From: an uncultured Luteimonas sp.
GTDB taxonomy: Bacteria; Pseudomonadota; Gammaproteobacteria; Xanthomonadales; Xanthomonadaceae
NCBI GenBank assembly: GCA_934541015.1
Contig: CAKTDC010000015.1
Span: 10,532-74,531, forward strand
Direction of reading: 5' to 3'
Length of the DNA stretch: 64,000 bases
In this document: piece by piece, positions 1-15,526 of the stretch
Layout of the letters: each line of letters begins with the position of its first letter
Numbering within the stretch: the stretch's first letter is position 1
Translations under genes and position numbers: made by a program
The notes under the pieces: model-generated
The model's input: only the letters and a program-made list of their open reading frames with translations
What the model was told of the DNA's origin: nothing
Databases searched by the model: none

Positions 1-234
1 CCAGATGATCGGCCAGACCAGGGCCAGCCACATCAGCGCGCTGGACCACTCCCAGACCGCCGGTTCCCAGGCGGCATAGCCCAGGCCGCTGTTGCGGATG
101 TCGATCAGCACCGTGGCCGTGTTGGCCGCGGCGTTGAACAGGGTCAGCACGATCCAGAAGCCGGCCTCGAACCAGCGCCGCCACGGCAGGTAGCGCTGGT
201 ATGCGGTGGCGGTGCTGCTGGACGGCCGGATCAT
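1..234 (-). CDS. N-terminal part of a membrane protein, probably a xanthomonad LytTR-type regulator (truncated by window edge)
   Basis: An open frame of 78 codons runs from ATG at 234 off the left edge with no stop. The visible part has a short basic, Trp/Arg-rich N-terminus, a hydrophobic segment at about residues 22-45 (WFEAGFWIVLTLFNAA) and the start of a second one at about 66-78, so it looks like a multi-pass membrane protein. From memory, xanthomonads carry membrane-anchored LytTR DNA-binding proteins with a very similar Trp-rich N-terminus, but the LytTR domain would lie outside the window, so this name is an inference. It is divergent from the acyltransferase at 386. A TAGAAT hexamer ends exactly 6 nt before the ATG and no Shine-Dalgarno is visible, which supports this start and suggests a leaderless mRNA. 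Confidence 0.5.
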   Translation of the reverse strand, partial: MIRPSSSTATAYQRYLPWRRWFEAGFWIVLTLFNAAANTATVLIDIRNSGLGYAAWEPAVWEWSSALMWLALVWPIIW

Positions 235-240
235 CGCCGC

Positions 241-246
241 ATTCTA
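241..246 (-). promoter_or_regulatory. -10 element (TAGAAT), leaderless start of the gene at 234
   Basis: On the minus strand TAGAAT is followed by six bases and then the ATG at 234. With initiation about 7 nt after a -10 box, the transcript would begin at the start codon. Confidence 0.45.
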
Positions 247-385
247 CGATCCGGTGCCGTGCCGGCCCCGTCGCCCGTCCCGCGGGACCCGCCACTCGTC
301 CCTGGCCGCCCTCGACAGGTCACATCGTGCTTGCCCGGGCCGCCGCGGACGCGGACTCTGGCGGCATTCACTTCCGGAGCGGCCG

Positions 386-1618
386 ATGTCCACGCCACGC
401 AGGCACGATCTCGACTGGGTGCGCGTGTGCGCCTTCGGCGTGCTGGTGCTCTATCACGTGGGCATGTACTACGTGACCTGGGACTGGCACGTGAACAGCC
501 CCCGAGCCAGCCATGCGCTGGAGCCGCTGATGATGGCCGCGGCACCGTGGCGGCTGTCGCTGCTGTTCCTGGTTTCGGGCGCGGCCACCGCCTTCCTGCT
601 CGCCCGGGCCCGTGCCGACGCCGACGCCCGCGGCGGCCGGCCCCGCTTCCTCGGCGTCCGCTCGTGGCGGCTGCTGCTGCCGCTGCTGTTCGGCATGCTG
701 GTGGTGGTGCCGCCGCAGTCGTACCTCGAAGTGGTGGAAAAGCTGCCCGGCGGCTACCACGACGGCTACCTGGCGTTCTGGGCGCGCTACCTGTCCGCGG
801 ACGACGGCTTCTGCCGCGGCGGCGACTGCCTGGTCCTGCCGACCTGGAACCACCTGTGGTTCGTGGCCTACCTGTGGGTCTACACGGTCGTGCTGTGGGC
901 GCTTGTCCGCTTCGCACCGGGCGCGCTGGCGGTGGCCGGAACGCGGCTGGCGGCGCTGCTGCGCTCACCTGCCGGCGTGCTGCTGTGGCCGGCGCTGTTC
1001 TTCGCCGCCGCGCGGATCGCGCTGGTGGGCGTGTTCGATTCGACCCATGCGCTGGTCGACGACTGGTACAACCATGTCCAGTACTTCGCCGCCTTCATGC
1101 TCGGCTTCCTGGTCGCGCGCAGGGACGCGGTGTGGGAGGCGATCGGACGCTCGCGCCGGCCGGCGGCGGCATTGTGGCTGGCGAGCTGGCTGGCGATCGC
1201 GCTGTATTTCCAGGCCTACGCGGACGTCGTGCCGCCCGAGCCGCTGCGCCTGGCGATGCGCGTGGTCTGGGGCCTGAACCAGTGGAGCGCCATCGTCGCC
1301 GTGCTCGGCTTCGCGTACCGCCTGCGGCCGGGGGACAGCCCCCTGCTGCGCCATCTGTCGCAGGCGGTCTTTCCGGTCTACATCCTGCACCAGACGATCA
1401 TCGTGGTGCTGGCCCACCGGCTCGGGCCGCTCGACCTGCCGCCGCTGCTGGAAGGCCCGCTGCTCGTGGTCCTGACCTTCGGGCTGTGCTTCGCGGGCGT
1501 GGAGGTCATCCGCCGCATCCCGCCGCTGCGTCCGCTGTTCGGCATGAGGTTCCGGAACCGGCGGCCAGCGGCTGCGGCCGGAGCCTGCGTGGCTACGCCG
1601 CCGCCCGATGCTCGATGA
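386..1618 (+). CDS. Acyltransferase family 3 membrane protein
   Basis: A 410-aa multi-pass inner-membrane protein of the acyltransferase-3 (OafB/MdoC-like) superfamily, which transfers acyl groups to surface glycans, lipids or small molecules; the acceptor cannot be told from sequence. It begins with the family hallmark (DLDWVRVCAFGVLVLYH): a charged start and the first membrane helix carrying the catalytic-type His. Several further hydrophobic helices and the C-terminal FPVYILHQT motif follow. The frame is open upstream to 206, but I chose ATG at 386 because GGAG precedes it by several bases and homology begins there. It converges on recJ and overlaps its 3' end by 26 bp. It is divergent from the partial membrane protein at 234, which could be its regulator (inference). 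Confidence 0.8.
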   Translation: MSTPRRHDLDWVRVCAFGVLVLYHVGMYYVTWDWHVNSPRASHALEPLMMAAAPWRLSLLFLVSGAATAFLLARARADADARGGRPRFLGVRSWRLLLPLLFGMLVVVPPQSYLEVVEKLPGGYHDGYLAFWARYLSADDGFCRGGDCLVLPTWNHLWFVAYLWVYTVVLWALVRFAPGALAVAGTRLAALLRSPAGVLLWPALFFAAARIALVGVFDSTHALVDDWYNHVQYFAAFMLGFLVARRDAVWEAIGRSRRPAAALWLASWLAIALYFQAYADVVPPEPLRLAMRVVWGLNQWSAIVAVLGFAYRLRPGDSPLLRHLSQAVFPVYILHQTIIVVLAHRLGPLDLPPLLEGPLLVVLTFGLCFAGVEVIRRIPPLRPLFGMRFRNRRPAAAAGACVATPPPDAR

Positions 1619-3323
1619 TCAGCTGGATCGCCTGCGCGCCGCGATAGTCGTCCGCGGCCAGCCGGTAGGCCAGGTGGCAGCGGGCGGACGGCCGCTCTCC
1701 GGTCCACCCGCCGAAGTGGATGGCATTGACGGGCGCCGGCAGGCCTTCGCCACGCAGCACCAGCCGCAGGTGGCGCTCCCCGACCACCCGGTAATCGGAC
1801 ACCTCGAACAGGCCATCGAACAGCGGCTCGGGGAAGCCCTGCCCCCAGGGCCCGCCGTCGCGGATGGCATCGGCGTGCAGGCGGTCGAACTCGTGGGGCG
1901 CAAGCGCGCCGTCGCTGAGGATCTCCGACTGCAGCAGCTCCGGATCGAGCACCGCCTGCACCGCGTCGGCGAAAGCCCGCTCGAACGCCGCGTAGTTTTC
2001 GCGCCGCAGGCTCAGGCCGGCGGCCATGGCGTGACCGCCGAAGCGCCCGAGCAGGCCCGGATGCGCGCTGTCGATCGCGGCCAGCAGGTCGCGGATGTGC
2101 AGACCGGGGATCGAGCGCGCGGATCCGCGCAGCTCGTCGCCTCCGGGGACGGCCGGGGCGAAGGCGACCACCGGCCGATGCAGGCGCTCCTTCACCTTCG
2201 AGGCGACCAGGCCGACCACGCCCGGATGCCAGTCCGGATGGAACAGGCAGACGGCCATCGCCGCTGCGCGGTCTTCGGCACCCGCCAGCGCGGCGAGCGC
2301 GGCCCCGGCTTCGTCGGTCATGGTCTGCTGCAGACCGCGGCGTTCGGCGTTGATGGCGTGCAGCGCCGCGGCCAGCCCGCGTGCCTGCGCGGCATCGTCG
2401 GTCAGCAGGCACTCCAGTCCCACCGCCATGTCTTCCAGGCGCCCGGCGGCGTTGATCCGCGGCGCGATGGCGAAGCCGATGTCGGCGGCGGTGAGCCGCG
2501 CCTGGCTGCGCCCGGACACCTCGATCAGCGCCTTCAGCCCGGCGCAGCCCCTGCCCGCCCGCAGCCGCCGCAGCCCGGCCGCGACCAGCGCCCGGTTGTT
2601 CGCATCCAGCGGTACCAGGTCGGCCACCGTGCCCACGGCGACCAGGTCCAGCAGCGGCGACAGATCCGGCCCGGCGCCGTTGAACGCACCGGCTTCGCGC
2701 ATCCGCGCGCGCAGCGCGAGCAGCACATAGAACATCACCCCCACGCCGGCGAGCATCTTGCTGGGGAAGGCGTCGCCGCGCAGGTTGGGGTTGACGATGG
2801 CGTCGGCCGGCGGCAGCACCTCGCCCGGCAGGTGGTGGTCGGTGACCAGCACCCGCCAGCCCCGCGCCACCGCTGCGGTGACGCCGGCATGGCAGGCGAT
2901 GCCGTGGTCGACGGTGACCAGCAACTGCGGCTCCAGCGCGGCCAGTTCCGCGACCAGCCCTTCGGACAGGCCGTAGCCGTGGCGGGCGCGGTTGGGCACC
3001 GCGTGCACCACGTCGCGCGCGCCGAGCATCCGCAACCCGCGCACGGCGACCGCGCAGGCGGTGGCGCCGTCACAGTCGAAGTCGCCGACCACCAGGATGC
3101 GCTCGCCGCCGGCGATGGCGGCGGCCAGCAGCGCGGTGGCATCGGCCATTCCCGAGAGCGACTGCGGCGGATGCAGCTGCGCCAGCCCCGGCCGCGCCTC
3201 CGCCGGATCGACGATCCCGCGTGCGGCATAGACGCGCCGGAGCAGGGGTGGAATCGCGTCGTGCCAGCCGGCGGCGGCGGGCGCCGGACATTCCCGCCGG
3301 CGGATGCGCGGTGCCGGCGTCAT
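1593..3323 (-). CDS. recJ: Single-stranded-DNA-specific 5'-3' exonuclease RecJ
   Basis: A 576-aa protein, matching the usual RecJ length of about 577. RecJ degrades 5' ends of single strands during recombinational repair (RecF pathway) and mismatch repair, using two metal ions. DHH-phosphoesterase motifs are present: DFDCDG at residues 81-86, DHG at 139-141 and DHH at 162-164, followed by the DHHA1 and OB-type C-terminal regions. The middle motif reads DHG where E. coli has DNG, so His replaces Asn; whether this is general in xanthomonads I cannot say. The start is the ATG at 3323, which overlaps the stop of the rpfE-like gene (ATGA), implying translational coupling at the end of the carA-to-recJ block. 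The frame is open further upstream, but only as a shadow of the next gene. Confidence 0.95.
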   Translation of the reverse strand: MTPAPRIRRRECPAPAAAGWHDAIPPLLRRVYAARGIVDPAEARPGLAQLHPPQSLSGMADATALLAAAIAGGERILVVGDFDCDGATACAVAVRGLRMLGARDVVHAVPNRARHGYGLSEGLVAELAALEPQLLVTVDHGIACHAGVTAAVARGWRVLVTDHHLPGEVLPPADAIVNPNLRGDAFPSKMLAGVGVMFYVLLALRARMREAGAFNGAGPDLSPLLDLVAVGTVADLVPLDANNRALVAAGLRRLRAGRGCAGLKALIEVSGRSQARLTAADIGFAIAPRINAAGRLEDMAVGLECLLTDDAAQARGLAAALHAINAERRGLQQTMTDEAGAALAALAGAEDRAAAMAVCLFHPDWHPGVVGLVASKVKERLHRPVVAFAPAVPGGDELRGSARSIPGLHIRDLLAAIDSAHPGLLGRFGGHAMAAGLSLRRENYAAFERAFADAVQAVLDPELLQSEILSDGALAPHEFDRLHADAIRDGGPWGQGFPEPLFDGLFEVSDYRVVGERHLRLVLRGEGLPAPVNAIHFGGWTGERPSARCHLAYRLAADDYRGAQAIQLIIEHRAAA

Positions 3324-4255
3324 CCGGCGAAGTCCGGACGCGGCCTGCGCCACCAGCGCCAGCGCTGCCCCCGGGCCAGCGACCAGCGCAGGCCATCGGC
3401 GGTGTCGATCCACAGCTCCTGCAGGTCCCCGCTGCGCAGGGCCGAAAGTGCCGGCTGCAGCCAGTCGCGCTCCAGCGCGGCCAGGTCCCGGCAGGTGGCC
3501 AGGTCGTACACGGCGTCGGCCTCGCCGCTGGCGAAGCACTGCTGCGGCGCGCCGAGGATTCCCGCCGCGTGCGCAAGCGCGATGCCGGTCTCGTCGTCGC
3601 CGGAGTAGCGCGAATGCGGCGATTCGACGTGATCGGGCAGCACTCCGCCGCCCCAGAACCACAGGGAGTTGACCACCGGCAGCCCGCGCGCGGCCCGCTG
3701 CGCGTTCCAGGGATGGTTGTGCAGGACCACCTGCGCCTCGCTCAGCAGCGAGCGCCAGCGGCGGGCGTCGCCGGCCAGCGGCAGGTGTTCGAACAGGTCG
3801 GCGCCAAGCGCATCGTCGGGGCTGGAGAAGGCCGGCCACTTCGACTCGTGCGGCAGGCGCAGGTACCAGCGCGCCGGTACCGGCGCATCGATGGGAACGC
3901 CGGCGTCACCGAACAGCGGCCGCAGCGCCGGCAGCAGCGCCTCCACATCCGCCGCGTCCAGGGCCAGGGCATCGCCGACCGCCAGCAGCCGCGCGCCGTT
4001 GATGTCCGGCCGCACGTGGCAGGGATCGGCGCGCAGCCAGGCCGAACCGGCGGCGTCGCCGGCGTCGGCATCCCGGGTCAGCGCGGCCACCGGCCAGTGG
4101 TCGGGCACCAGGCGGAAATGCCGGCCCAGCTGCGCGCGCCGCCCGGGGGCGCCGTCGCCCATGCGCTGGGCCCTGCCGAGCGCGGCGGCCACCGGATCCG
4201 ACAGGGGCTGGCCGGCGAAGCGGCCGGCCCCGGGCAACAGCAGTGCCGCGCGCAC
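3320..4255 (-). CDS. rpfE: RpfE-like protein (phosphoglycerate-mutase-like fold)
   Basis: A 311-aa cytoplasmic protein with a GTG start 2 bp beyond the greA stop. It resembles the family called regulatory protein RpfE in xanthomonads and, more widely, apgM-like phosphoglycerate mutase annotations. Recognised segments are an HNHPWNAQRAARGLP stretch, NSLWFWGGGVLP around the middle, and a terminal region ending in a basic Trp-rich tail. In Xanthomonas rpfE lies next to recJ, at the edge of the DSF quorum-sensing cluster; the same recJ neighbourhood is seen here, but no rpfF, rpfC or rpfG is in the window. Its biochemical activity is not established, so the name rests on family resemblance and synteny. 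The stop overlaps the recJ start. Confidence 0.7.
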   Translation of the reverse strand: MRAALLLPGAGRFAGQPLSDPVAAALGRAQRMGDGAPGRRAQLGRHFRLVPDHWPVAALTRDADAGDAAGSAWLRADPCHVRPDINGARLLAVGDALALDAADVEALLPALRPLFGDAGVPIDAPVPARWYLRLPHESKWPAFSSPDDALGADLFEHLPLAGDARRWRSLLSEAQVVLHNHPWNAQRAARGLPVVNSLWFWGGGVLPDHVESPHSRYSGDDETGIALAHAAGILGAPQQCFASGEADAVYDLATCRDLAALERDWLQPALSALRSGDLQELWIDTADGLRWSLARGQRWRWWRRPRPDFAG

Positions 4256-4257
4256 GC

Positions 4258-4730
4258 TCAGGCCTTGTAGCTGACTTCGACCACCTCGTACTCGCGGGTG
4301 CCGCCGGGGGCTTCGATGGTCACGCTGTCGCCCTCGTGCTTGCCGATCAGCGCCCGCGCCACCGGCGAGGAGATCGCGATCAGCCCCTGCTTGATGTCCG
4401 CCTCCAGGTCACCGACGATCCGGTAGCTGCGCTCCTCGTCGGTGTCCACGTCGGCCAGCGTCACCCGGGCGCCGAACACGATCCGCGATCCGGCGTCGAG
4501 TTTGGAGGTGTCGATGATCTCCGCGTGCGACAGCTCGCCTTCGAGCTGCTTGATGCGGCCCTCGATGAACCCCTGCTGCTCGCGCGCGGCGTGGTATTCG
4601 GCGTTTTCCTTGAGGTCGCCGTGGGCGCGCGCCTCGGCGATCGCGTTGATCACCGCCGGCCGCTGCACGGACTTGAGCTCTTCCAGTTCGGCGCGCAGGC
4701 GCTGCGCGCCCTGGAGGGTCATGGGTGCTC

Positions 4731-4734
<4 letters not shown>
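4258..4734 (-). CDS. greA: Transcription elongation factor GreA
   Basis: A 158-aa protein of the standard GreA length. It enters the secondary channel of RNA polymerase and stimulates cleavage of backtracked transcripts. The N-terminal coiled-coil hairpin carries the acidic tip ([21 protein letters not shown]), whose Asp and Glu hold the catalytic Mg. The C-terminal FKBP-like globular domain includes a [11 protein letters not shown] stretch. The start MRAPMTLQG matches xanthomonad orthologues and its ATG overlaps the carB stop by 4 bp, so it is translationally coupled in the carB-greA-rpfE-recJ run. Confidence 0.96.
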
Positions 4735-7991
<3,257 letters not shown>

Positions 7992-7998
7992 GGAGGGC

Positions 7999-9891
7999 TC
8001 AGTTCGCGGCGCTGTCGCCGATGTGCTTGTCGAGGAAGGCTTCCAGGGCGGTGTAGAGGCGCACGTTGTTCTCGATCTCCTGGAAACCGTGGCCTTCCTT
8101 CGCCGCCAGGATCTCGACTTCCGGCGGGCGCCCGGCGTCCACGAGCGCCGACTTCAGCGCCCGGTACTGCGACATCGGCACGCGTTCGTCGCGCTCGCCG
8201 TGGACCAGCATCACCGGCACCCGGATGCGATCGACGTTGTACGCCGCCGATTGCGCCTGCTGCTCGGCCAGCGTTTCCGGCAGGATCCGGTGCAGATAGC
8301 TGCGACCGCTTTCCGACCTGGGGATATCCCCGTCCTTGAACATCAGCGGCAGGCTGTAGACGCCAACGTAGCCGACCGCGCACCTGTAGCGGTCCGGCTC
8401 GCGGACGACGCTCTGCAACGCGGCGTATCCGCCATAGGAGGCGCCGTAGGTGCAGATGCGGCCGGGATCGGCGATGCCCTCGCGCACGGCCCACTGCACC
8501 GCGTCGGTCATGTCGTCGATCATCGTGGTGCCCCAGTTGCGGTAGCCCTTGCGCTCGAAGGCGTTGCCGTAGCCGCCGGACCCGCGGAAGTTGACCTGGA
8601 GGACGGCGTAGCCACGGTTGGCGAGGAACTGGACTTCCGGGTTGAATCCCCATGCGTCGCGCGGACCGTGCGGGCCGCCGTGCGGGTGCAGGACCATCGG
8701 CAGGTTCCTGCCGCTGCTTCCGCGCGGCAGGGTGATGTATCCGTGGACATCGGTTCCGTCGCGCGCGGTGAAGCTGAACGGCCGCATCTGCGACATCTGT
8801 TCGGGCTTGATCCAGCTGCGTGCGGCCAGCAGGAACTTGGCCTGGCTGGTCTGCCGGTCGAAGAGATAGTAGCTCCCCGGGTCAACGTCGCTGTAGGCGT
8901 GGGTGAGCACGTAGCGCCCGTCGCGGCTGATGCCGCCGAAACGGACGAAGTGGTCGGGGAATGCGTTCATCAGCCCGGCGTAGGTCCGGACCTCGGCGTG
9001 GTCCTTGTTGATGAAGTCCGTTTCCGGCAGGCCGTCCATGTAGTTCACGCCGAGGAGTTCGTCCCCGTCGCTGCTGTAGAGATAGCCCATGGACTCGACG
9101 TTGCCATTGGCCGAGAGCAGCCGCTTCTCCTCGGTTTCCGCATCGATGGCGAACAGCCCGGCGGGCTCGCCCTTCTCGCTGATTTCGGTGTAGACGAACC
9201 TGTTGTCGCGGTCGAATCCCTGCGGGACGTGCCTGGAATCGCCCATCGGCGCCCGGTGGATCTCGACCCAGCGATCGCCTTCCCTGCGCAGGGTGACGTT
9301 ATCGCGGTTCTCTTCCATGCCGATCGCGTAGCGCAGGTTGCCCTGGTGATCGACCAGGAAACTGCCGAAGCGGAGCGGAGCCGTCGCCACCGTCCGGACA
9401 TCGCCGTTGGCGACGTTCATCTTGAACAGGTAGGCCGAATCAACCGATCGCTGGACCAGGATGTTCCCGGGATCGTCGTCGAGGGTGTCCACGATCTGAT
9501 AGGTGCCGCCATTGGGGATGACCGCGCGCCGCTTGCCGTCGACATCGCTCGCCAGCACGTCAGGGGTGCCCACCCGGAAATCGTAGCGCCCCAGCTTTCG
9601 CGACACGTACATGAAGAACCGCGTGTCGTTGACCCACACCACGCGGTCGACGTGGCGGCTGGGGCCGTGTTCCCAGCTGCCCATGCTCTTCATGTCGGAG
9701 ACGCGGAGCACGACAAGGATGGTGCGATCTTCCTTCGGCACGGACACCGCGATGTATTCACCCGTCGGGGACAGCGACACCGAAGTGAAATCCGGGTCCT
9801 TGAAGAAGTCCTCGACCGGAATGTCCTTGCCCCATGCCTGGGACGAAAAAACGAGTGCCAGCAGCAGCACCAGATGCATCTTCAGTTTCAT
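7999..9891 (-). CDS. Exported prolyl-oligopeptidase-family (S9) peptidase between carA and carB
   Basis: A 630-aa serine peptidase with an N-terminal signal peptide ([21 protein letters not shown]), so it is likely periplasmic or secreted. An N-terminal beta-propeller-like region (about 25-370) precedes an alpha/beta-hydrolase domain with the nucleophile motif [10 protein letters not shown] (Ser485), Asp568 in HGERDERVP and His601 in EGHGF, a complete catalytic triad. Members cleave oligopeptides, often after proline or as acyl-aminoacyl peptidases; the substrate here is unknown. I chose the ATG at 9891, preceded by GGGGAG, rather than an upstream in-frame start that would mask the signal peptide. 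It lies in the same orientation 73 bp after carA and 7 bp before carB. Xanthomonads carry many S9 peptidases, so recruitment into this operon is plausible. Confidence 0.92.
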   Translation of the reverse strand: MKLKMHLVLLLALVFSSQAWGKDIPVEDFFKDPDFTSVSLSPTGEYIAVSVPKEDRTILVVLRVSDMKSMGSWEHGPSRHVDRVVWVNDTRFFMYVSRKLGRYDFRVGTPDVLASDVDGKRRAVIPNGGTYQIVDTLDDDPGNILVQRSVDSAYLFKMNVANGDVRTVATAPLRFGSFLVDHQGNLRYAIGMEENRDNVTLRREGDRWVEIHRAPMGDSRHVPQGFDRDNRFVYTEISEKGEPAGLFAIDAETEEKRLLSANGNVESMGYLYSSDGDELLGVNYMDGLPETDFINKDHAEVRTYAGLMNAFPDHFVRFGGISRDGRYVLTHAYSDVDPGSYYLFDRQTSQAKFLLAARSWIKPEQMSQMRPFSFTARDGTDVHGYITLPRGSSGRNLPMVLHPHGGPHGPRDAWGFNPEVQFLANRGYAVLQVNFRGSGGYGNAFERKGYRNWGTTMIDDMTDAVQWAVREGIADPGRICTYGASYGGYAALQSVVREPDRYRCAVGYVGVYSLPLMFKDGDIPRSESGRSYLHRILPETLAEQQAQSAAYNVDRIRVPVMLVHGERDERVPMSQYRALKSALVDAGRPPEVEILAAKEGHGFQEIENNVRLYTALEAFLDKHIGDSAAN

Positions 9892-9964
9892 CGTTCTCTC
9901 CCCGCGAAAAATGGTTGCAGCGAAGCAGCGCAAATATACCGGTAGTGCCGAACCCGCCGGCGCT

Positions 9965-11089
<1,125 letters not shown>

Positions 11090-11306
11090 AGGCTTCGCCT
11101 ACGTGGGGTTGCAGAAAACCGCCGGCGCGGGGGAACCGTCCGGAGGCGAGTGGAATCAGGCGAGCGGGAATGATACCGGCAGCGGGGATGGCGCGCCAGT
11201 GCGCCGACTGCATGCAGGGCATGCGGTGAACGGCCGTCTGTGCCTTGATGCCCGTCCGCTCCGGCTTCGGCGGCCGACCCGGCTGTCGCGTTCAGGTTGC
11301 TGCGGG

Positions 11307-12014
11307 TCAGATCACGTCGCGGACCCGGTACAGCCCCGGTTCAAGGCCCGGGAGGCGGCGGGCGGCGTGGAGGGCGCCGCGGGCGAAGATGTCGCGGCTG
11401 GTGGCGCGGTGGACCAGCTCGACGCGCTCGCCGGCGGTGGTGAACTGGACCAGGTGCTCGCCGACGATGTCGCCTGCGCGCAGGGAGGCGTAGCGCACCG
11501 TCGCCCCGCCCCGTGCGGCGGCCGCGCCCAGCGACAGTGCGGTACCCGAGGGCGCGTCCTTCTTGTGGACGTGGTGGGATTCGACGATGTCGCAATCCCA
11601 GTCGGCCAGCGCCGCGGCGGCGCGCTCGACCAGTTCGTCCAGCACCGCCACGCCGAGGCTGAAGTTCGACGCCCACAGCACCGGGATCCGCGCGGCGGCC
11701 TGCTGCAGCGCGGTGCGCTGGGGGTCGGCCAGCCCGGTGGTGCCCGACACCAGCGGCACCCCGCGCTCGACGCACAGCGCCAGCACCGGGTCGAATCCCT
11801 CCGGCAGGCTGAAATCCACGGCCACGTCGAACGGCGGCAGCCCCCCCATTTCGCTGGAGGCGAAATACGGGACTCCGTCCACCACCCGCTGTTCGGGTTT
11901 GCGCTGGACGGCGGCGGCCACCTGCAGCCCGGGCATGCCCGCCGCCAGGCGCAGCAGCGCCTGCCCCATGCGTCCGGAGGCACCGTGGACCAGCAGCTGG
12001 ACGGTATCGCTCAT
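11307..12014 (-). CDS. dapB: 4-hydroxy-tetrahydrodipicolinate reductase
   Basis: A 235-aa enzyme of the lysine/diaminopimelate pathway that reduces the DapA product with NAD(P)H. The dinucleotide-binding motif GASGRMGQAL is near the N-terminus; the catalytic and substrate region reads SHHVHKKDAPSGTAL, with the proton-donor His and the Lys. It is shorter than E. coli DapB (273 aa), a length common in xanthomonads as far as I recall. It sits alone on the minus strand between carA and dnaJ. No Shine-Dalgarno is visible; a TAGCCT hexamer ends 6 nt before the ATG, suggesting a leaderless transcript. Confidence 0.96.
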   Translation of the reverse strand: MSDTVQLLVHGASGRMGQALLRLAAGMPGLQVAAAVQRKPEQRVVDGVPYFASSEMGGLPPFDVAVDFSLPEGFDPVLALCVERGVPLVSGTTGLADPQRTALQQAAARIPVLWASNFSLGVAVLDELVERAAAALADWDCDIVESHHVHKKDAPSGTALSLGAAAARGGATVRYASLRAGDIVGEHLVQFTTAGERVELVHRATSRDIFARGALHAARRLPGLEPGLYRVRDVI

Positions 12015-12020
12015 GCCGGC

Positions 12021-12026
12021 AGGCTA
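12021..12026 (-). promoter_or_regulatory. -10 element (TAGCCT), leaderless start of dapB
   Basis: TAGCCT on the minus strand is separated from the dapB ATG by six bases. Only the three most conserved -10 positions match, so this is one of the weaker members of the leaderless series. Confidence 0.35.
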
Positions 12027-12100
12027 CCCGCCGGCGCCGGGATCAACAAGACAGCGGCGCGGCCGCGGGAGCCTCGGGACAGCTCCGCTCCCGTCCGCCG

Positions 12101-12118
12101 TTCCCGCGAAGGCGGGAA
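12101..12118. repeat. Short palindromic repeat (TTCCC-N8-GGGAA) between dnaJ and dapB
   Basis: A perfect 18-bp inverted repeat with an 8-bp GC-rich centre. It is the same type of palindrome as those at 40863, 40925 and 41282 around the GIY-YIG gene. It lacks a T-run, so it is not a typical intrinsic terminator. It resembles widespread dispersed palindromes such as the neisserial dRS3 (ATTCCC-N8-GGGAAT) in form. Confidence 0.7.
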
Positions 12119-12195
12119 CCCATGGATTGCGCACAACGGGCTCACGCCGGTGGATGCCGGTCTTGGCGGGAATGGCGACCGGTGCCTGGAGGCGC

Positions 12196-13323
12196 TCAGG
12201 CCTTCATCCGCTCCCAGAATCCCTTCACGCCGTCGACGAAGGTGCTGGATTTCGGAGAATGCCGGCGCGCGCCCTCGCCGACGAAGGTCGCTTCGAACTT
12301 CTCCAGCAGCTCGCGCTGCTCCGCGGTCAGGTTCACCGGGGTTTCGACCACGACCTTGCAGTACAGGTCGCCGGGGCTGCGGCTGCGCACCGATTTGACG
12401 CCCTTGTCGCGCAGGCGGAAGACCTTGCCGGTCTGGGTCTCGGCGGGAATGCGGATCTCGGCCTCGCCGCCGAGCGTGGGCACGCGCGCGGTGTCGCCGA
12501 GCGCGGCCTGGGAAATGCGGATCGGCACCTCGCAGTGCAGGTCGTCGCCGTCGCGCTCGAAGATGGCGTGCGGACGCACGCGGATTTCCACGTACAGGTC
12601 GCCGGGCTGGGTGCCGGGCGGACCGGCCTCGCCTTCGCCGGCCAGGCGGATGCGGTCGCCGTTGTCGACCCCGGCGGGGATCTTCACCGACAGCACCTTC
12701 TCCTCCTCCACGCGCCCCATGCCGCGGCAGTCCGCGCACGGATTGGCGATGGTCTGCCCGCGCCCGTGGCACTGCGGACACGGCTGCTGCATGGAGAAGA
12801 TGCCGCGCTGGAAGCGCACCTGCCCCCTGCCCTGGCAGGTCGTGCAGGTGTCGAGTCTGCGGTCCTTCGACCCGCTGCCGTCGCAGGATGCGCATTCGGC
12901 CATGCTCGGCAGGGAGATGCTCTTCTCGATCCCGGCGACGGCGTCTTCCAGCTCCAGTTCGAGCACATAGCCCACGTCCGCGCCGCGGCGGGGACCGCGG
13001 GCGCCGCCACCGCCGCCGAAGATGTTGCCGAAGATGTCGCCGAAGATGTCGCCCATGTCCGGGCCGAAACCCGGCCCGGCATTGCCCCCGCCCATGCCGT
13101 GCTCGAATGCGGCGTGACCGTGCTGGTCGTACATGCGGCGGCGGCCGCCGTCCGACAGCACTTCGTAGGCTTCCTTGCACTCCTTGAAGCGCGCCTCGGC
13201 CTCGGCATCCCCCGGATTGCGGTCAGGGTGGTACTTCATCGCGCAGCGACGATAGGCCTTCTTCAGGTCCTCCTCGCTGGCGGTGCGGGACACGCCCAGG
13301 ACTTCGTAGTAGTCGCGTTTCAT
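12196..13323 (-). CDS. dnaJ: Molecular chaperone DnaJ (Hsp40)
   Basis: A 375-aa co-chaperone that delivers unfolded proteins to DnaK and stimulates its ATPase. An N-terminal J domain (residues 1-70) has the HPD motif in [10 protein letters not shown]; a Gly/Phe-rich linker ([13 protein letters not shown]) follows. The zinc domain has four CxxCxGxG-type motifs ([32 protein letters not shown]), then the C-terminal substrate-binding domains. It is the last gene of hrcA-grpE-dnaK-dnaJ. The 111 bp between dnaK and dnaJ is filled by a GGGATTC repeat element, and the dnaJ start has no clear Shine-Dalgarno because the repeat runs up to it. Confidence 0.97.
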   Translation of the reverse strand: MKRDYYEVLGVSRTASEEDLKKAYRRCAMKYHPDRNPGDAEAEARFKECKEAYEVLSDGGRRRMYDQHGHAAFEHGMGGGNAGPGFGPDMGDIFGDIFGNIFGGGGGARGPRRGADVGYVLELELEDAVAGIEKSISLPSMAECASCDGSGSKDRRLDTCTTCQGRGQVRFQRGIFSMQQPCPQCHGRGQTIANPCADCRGMGRVEEEKVLSVKIPAGVDNGDRIRLAGEGEAGPPGTQPGDLYVEIRVRPHAIFERDGDDLHCEVPIRISQAALGDTARVPTLGGEAEIRIPAETQTGKVFRLRDKGVKSVRSRSPGDLYCKVVVETPVNLTAEQRELLEKFEATFVGEGARRHSPKSSTFVDGVKGFWERMKA

Positions 13324-13328
13324 TGAGC

Positions 13329-13434
13329 CGGGATTGGGGATTCGGGATTGGGGATTGGTAGATGCGGGGCAACCCGGGTCGGGACGTAGAAGAGCGGAGC
13401 TGGAGCCCCGCTCTTCCGAATCCCGAATCCCGAA

Positions 13435-13446
<12 letters not shown>
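13329..13446. repeat. GGGATTC-type inverted repeat element between dnaK and dnaJ
   Basis: The left arm (13329-13358) is a run of GGGATT(C/G) heptamers. A central hairpin has a GAAGAGCGG stem (13389-13397) pairing with CCGCTCTTC (13408-13416). The right arm (13417-13446) carries the heptamers in inverted orientation. The right arm overlaps the last codons and stop (TAA) of dnaK. Similar arrays are at 32726-32847 and 55428-55473; two of the three carry an AAGAGCG core after the arm, and here the core is AGAGCGG. Confidence 0.75.
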
Positions 13447-15357
<1,911 letters not shown>

Positions 15358-15411
15358 TGCGGGTTCCCTCTGGAATTCGATGTTGGGGCGGCGCGGCCGC
15401 CCATGTCGCTG

Positions 15412-15439
15412 ATGTAAGGACGCGGGGTGGGGATTCAAG
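15412..15439 (-). promoter_or_regulatory. Candidate sigma-32 (heat-shock) promoter of dnaK
   Basis: On the minus strand CTTGAA (15434-15439) is followed by 14 bp and then CCTTACAT (15412-15419). The -35 is a perfect match to the sigma-32 consensus CTTGAA; the -10 is only a partial match to CCCCATNT. A GC-rich inverted repeat just upstream (15440-15465) separates it from grpE. Confidence 0.45.
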
Positions 15440-15526
15440 GGGCCGGCGGCCCCCCGGGGGGCGAGGCTGGAGGGCCTGGGCCGAAGGACGGAAGCCGGAG
15501 TCCGGCAGCCGGCCCCCGGCCGGCGA

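Noticed and set aside
11090-11306. A pyrimidine/arginine-responsive leader before carA
   Set aside because: I looked for a leader peptide, an attenuator with T-run and an ArgR/PurR-like palindrome and found none convincing.
12101-12118. Intrinsic terminator of dnaJ
   Set aside because: The hairpin lacks a T-run on either strand and matches the dispersed palindrome family instead.
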